Origin: Massilia sp.
GTDB lineage: Bacteria > Pseudomonadota > Gammaproteobacteria > Burkholderiales > Burkholderiaceae_D
Direction: 5' to 3'
NCBI GenBank assembly: GCA_003520365.1
Contig: DOUW01000233.1
Coordinates: forward strand, 1 to 7,384
DNA length: 7,384 nucleotides
How positions within the stretch are numbered: position 1 is the stretch's first letter; each line of letters starts with the position of its first letter. Position numbers and translations under genes: made by a program. Positions 5,526 through 7,384 of this stretch are shown one piece after another. The notes under the pieces were generated by a model. That model was given only the letters and a program-made list of their open reading frames with translations, made no database searches and had not been told where the DNA came from.

Positions 5526-5531
5526 CGCAGG

Positions 5532-7013
5532 ATGAGCGCCTCCCTCCAAGTTCCTGTCGAGCGCCGGCAGCAGGTCGCCGCCGCCCTGCGCGCGAAACTG
5601 CCGGACCGCGTGGTCCTGCACGACCCCGAAGACACCCGCCCCTACGAATGCGACGGCCTGGCGGCCTACCGCCAGTTGCCGATGATCGTCACGCTGCCGT
5701 CGAACGAGGCCGAAGTGCTGGCCATCCTGGACGTCTGCCGCGAACTGCAGGTGCCGATCGTGCCGCGCGGCGCCGGCACCGGCCTGTCGGGCGGCGCGCT
5801 GCCGATTCACGACGGCGTGGTGATCTCGACCGCGCGCCTGAACCGCATCGTCAAGGTCGACGCCCATTCGCGCACCGCGGTCGTGCAGCCGGGCGTGCGC
5901 AATCTCGCGATTTCCGAAGCGGCGGCGCAGTACGGCCTGTACTACGCGCCCGACCCGTCCTCGCAGATCGCCTGCACCATCGGCGGCAACGTGGCCGAGA
6001 ATTCCGGCGGCGTGCACTGCCTCAAATACGGCCTGACCGTGCACAACGTGCTGCGCGTGCGCGTGGCCACCATCGACGGCGAGATCGTCGAACTCGGCGG
6101 CGAGGCCCTGGACGCGCCGGGCCTGGATTTGCTGGCCGTCTTCATCGGCTCCGAAGGCATGCTCGGGATCGTCCTGGAAGTCACGGTGAAGCTGGTGCCG
6201 AAGCCGGCCGTGGCCCAGGTCATCATGGCGTCCTTCGGCGACGTCGTCACCGGCGGCAACGCGGTGGCGAGCGTGATCGCGGCCGGCATCATTCCCGCCG
6301 GCCTGGAAATGATGGACCGCACCTCCTCGCGCATGGTCGAGCCGTTCGTCCGCGCCGGCTACGATACCGACGCCGCCGCCATCCTCCTGTGCGAGGCCGA
6401 CGGCACCGCGCTCGAGGTGGCCGAGGAGATCGGCCGCATGTCCGAAGTGCTGCAGGCGGCCGGCGCCAGCGCCATCGCGGTGTCGCAGAACGAGGCCGAG
6501 CGCCTGCGCTTCTGGTCCGGGCGCAAGAACGCCTTCCCGGCCGCGGGCCGCATCTCGCCCGACTACTATTGCATGGACGGCACCATCCCGCGCAAGCACC
6601 TGGCCCATGTGCTGACCAGCATCGAGCAGATGGAGACCACCTACGGCCTGCGCTGCGCCAACGTGTTCCACGCCGGCGACGGCAACATGCATCCGCTGAT
6701 CCTGTTCGACGCCAACAAGCCGGGCGAATTCGAGCGCGCCGAGGCCTTTGGCGCGGCGATCCTGGCGCTGTGCGTGGAAGTGGGCGGCACCATCACCGGC
6801 GAGCACGGCGTCGGCATGGAGAAGATCGGCTCGATGTGCGTGCAGTTCGGGCGCGCCGAGCTGGACGCCTTCTTCGCCGTCAAGCGCGCCTTCGACCCGC
6901 CCATGCTGCTCAATCCGGACAAGGCGATCCCGACCCCGCACCGCTGCGCCGAATTCGGCCGCATGCGCGTGAGCGGCGGCGTGCTGCCTTTCCCCGATAT
7001 CCCGCGTTTCTAA
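5532..7013 (+). CDS. glcD: Glycolate oxidase subunit GlcD (FAD-linked oxidase)
   Basis: A 493-residue flavoprotein, the catalytic subunit of glycolate oxidase, which converts glycolate to glyoxylate with electrons passed to the GlcF iron-sulfur subunit. The PCMH-type FAD domain spans about residues 45-225. It contains 'VPRGAGTGLSGGALP' (77-91), 'PGVRNLAISEAAAQYGLYYAPDPSS' and 'TIGGNVAENSGGVHCLKYG' (149-167). The C-terminal FAD-oxidase domain has the metal/substrate motif 'FHAGDGNMHP' (379-388) and 'GEHGVGMEK' (423-431). The length is normal for GlcD. ATG 5532 has no proper Shine-Dalgarno sequence (CAGG directly abuts it), and the nearest -10-like box would place the RNA start at the ATG, so a leaderless message is possible. 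glcE follows after 13 bases. D-lactate dehydrogenases share this fold, but the glcE neighbour supports glycolate. Confidence 0.93.
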   Translation: MSASLQVPVERRQQVAAALRAKLPDRVVLHDPEDTRPYECDGLAAYRQLPMIVTLPSNEAEVLAILDVCRELQVPIVPRGAGTGLSGGALPIHDGVVISTARLNRIVKVDAHSRTAVVQPGVRNLAISEAAAQYGLYYAPDPSSQIACTIGGNVAENSGGVHCLKYGLTVHNVLRVRVATIDGEIVELGGEALDAPGLDLLAVFIGSEGMLGIVLEVTVKLVPKPAVAQVIMASFGDVVTGGNAVASVIAAGIIPAGLEMMDRTSSRMVEPFVRAGYDTDAAAILLCEADGTALEVAEEIGRMSEVLQAAGASAIAVSQNEAERLRFWSGRKNAFPAAGRISPDYYCMDGTIPRKHLAHVLTSIEQMETTYGLRCANVFHAGDGNMHPLILFDANKPGEFERAEAFGAAILALCVEVGGTITGEHGVGMEKIGSMCVQFGRAELDAFFAVKRAFDPPMLLNPDKAIPTPHRCAEFGRMRVSGGVLPFPDIPRF

Positions 7014-7026
7014 GAACTCCAGAATC

Positions 7027-7384
7027 ATGATCGAACAATTCAGGGACCGCGTGCGCGCGGCCGCGGCCAGCGGCGGCAAGCTGCGCATCCGCGGCGGCGG
7101 CACCAAGGACTGGCATGGCCAGTCGTTCGAGGGCGAGCTGCTCGATACGCGCGCTTATACCGGCATCGTCGACTACGAGCCGACCGAACTCGTGATCACC
7201 GCGCGCTGCGGCACGCCGCTGGCCGAGATCGAGGCCGTCCTGGCCGAGCGCAACCAGATGCTGGCCTTCGAGCCGCCGTATTTCGGCCTTGGTGCGACCT
7301 TCGGCGGCGTCGTCGCCGCCGGATTGTCGGGCCCGCGCCGCGCCAACAGCGGCGCCGTGCGCGATTTCGTGCTGGGCGCGAAGC
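7027..7384 (+). CDS. glcE: Glycolate oxidase FAD-binding subunit GlcE, 5' part only
   Basis: The frame begins at ATG 7027, 13 bases after the glcD stop, and remains open to the end of the window, giving 119 residues. It reads as the start of a second, smaller PCMH-type FAD domain. 'KLRIRGGGTKDWHG' (residues 18-31) is followed by 'YEPTELVITARCGTPLAEIEAVLAERNQMLAFEPPYFG' and 'GATFGGVVAAGLSGPRRANSGAVRDFVLGAK', which is the characteristic GlcE block. GlcE binds flavin and is required with GlcD and GlcF for activity. The ribosome site before the ATG is poor (only AAGAA at a distance), so translation may be coupled to glcD. glcF would be expected just beyond the window. Confidence 0.9.
   Translation, partial: MIEQFRDRVRAAAASGGKLRIRGGGTKDWHGQSFEGELLDTRAYTGIVDYEPTELVITARCGTPLAEIEAVLAERNQMLAFEPPYFGLGATFGGVVAAGLSGPRRANSGAVRDFVLGAK

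Noticed and set aside
5458..5531. Cobalamin riboswitch before the adenosyltransferase
   Set aside because: The gap is only 74 bases, too short for a full cobalamin aptamer plus promoter, and no B12-box-like sequence was recognised.
5460..7106. A 548-codon open frame on the minus strand opposite glcD
   Set aside because: It is rich in Ala, Gly, His, Asp and Arg with no domain; it mirrors glcD codon bias and runs through the shared promoter region.
1..7384. CRISPR array, tRNA, rRNA, integrase or complete insertion sequence
   Set aside because: No regularly spaced short direct repeats, no RNA-gene signatures and no transposase or integrase reading frame were seen.

Overview
The window is GC-rich throughout, with genes packed on both strands and short intergenic gaps. 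The gene content looks like a betaproteobacterium of the order Burkholderiales, probably the Oxalobacteraceae (Massilia/Telluria-like). That placement rests on composition, protein flavour and the divergent pairing of a PduO-type adenosyltransferase with glcD-glcE. It is an inference; no database was searched.

Layout from left to right: the 3' end of a LysR-type regulator (+), convergent with a short-chain dehydrogenase/reductase (SDR, -). The SDR is divergent from a TetR-family regulator (+), and the gap between them holds a strong palindrome plus overlapping promoter-like boxes. Next come a 50-residue single-pass membrane protein of unknown function (+) and a MATE-family efflux transporter (-). 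Then follow a rhomboid intramembrane protease (-) and a PduO-type cob(I)alamin adenosyltransferase (-). These last two form a tight transcription unit read as adenosyltransferase, then rhomboid, perhaps with MATE further downstream. Finally, divergent from the adenosyltransferase, glcD (+) and the start of glcE (+) encode two subunits of glycolate oxidase.

The least ordinary thing here is a pair of related 158-174 bp non-coding elements, at 1152-1325 and 3654-3811. They share terminal inverted repeats (AGARYCTATCCC...), are about four-fifths identical by eye, lie in the same orientation, and have TA dinucleotides at both boundaries. They look like a MITE-type or structured intergenic repeat family. 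Each sits 12-17 nt in front of the start codon of a minus-strand gene (SDR and MATE). One copy appears to have inserted at the edge of the putative TetR operator, placing about 174 nt of structured sequence in the SDR leader. The other leaves the MATE start codon without a recognisable Shine-Dalgarno sequence.

Functionally, SDR and TetR form a likely self-contained regulated pair. The glc genes oxidise glycolate to glyoxylate. The adenosyltransferase makes adenosylcobalamin. I see no new multi-gene defence or biosynthetic system; the repeat family and its placement are the main leads.
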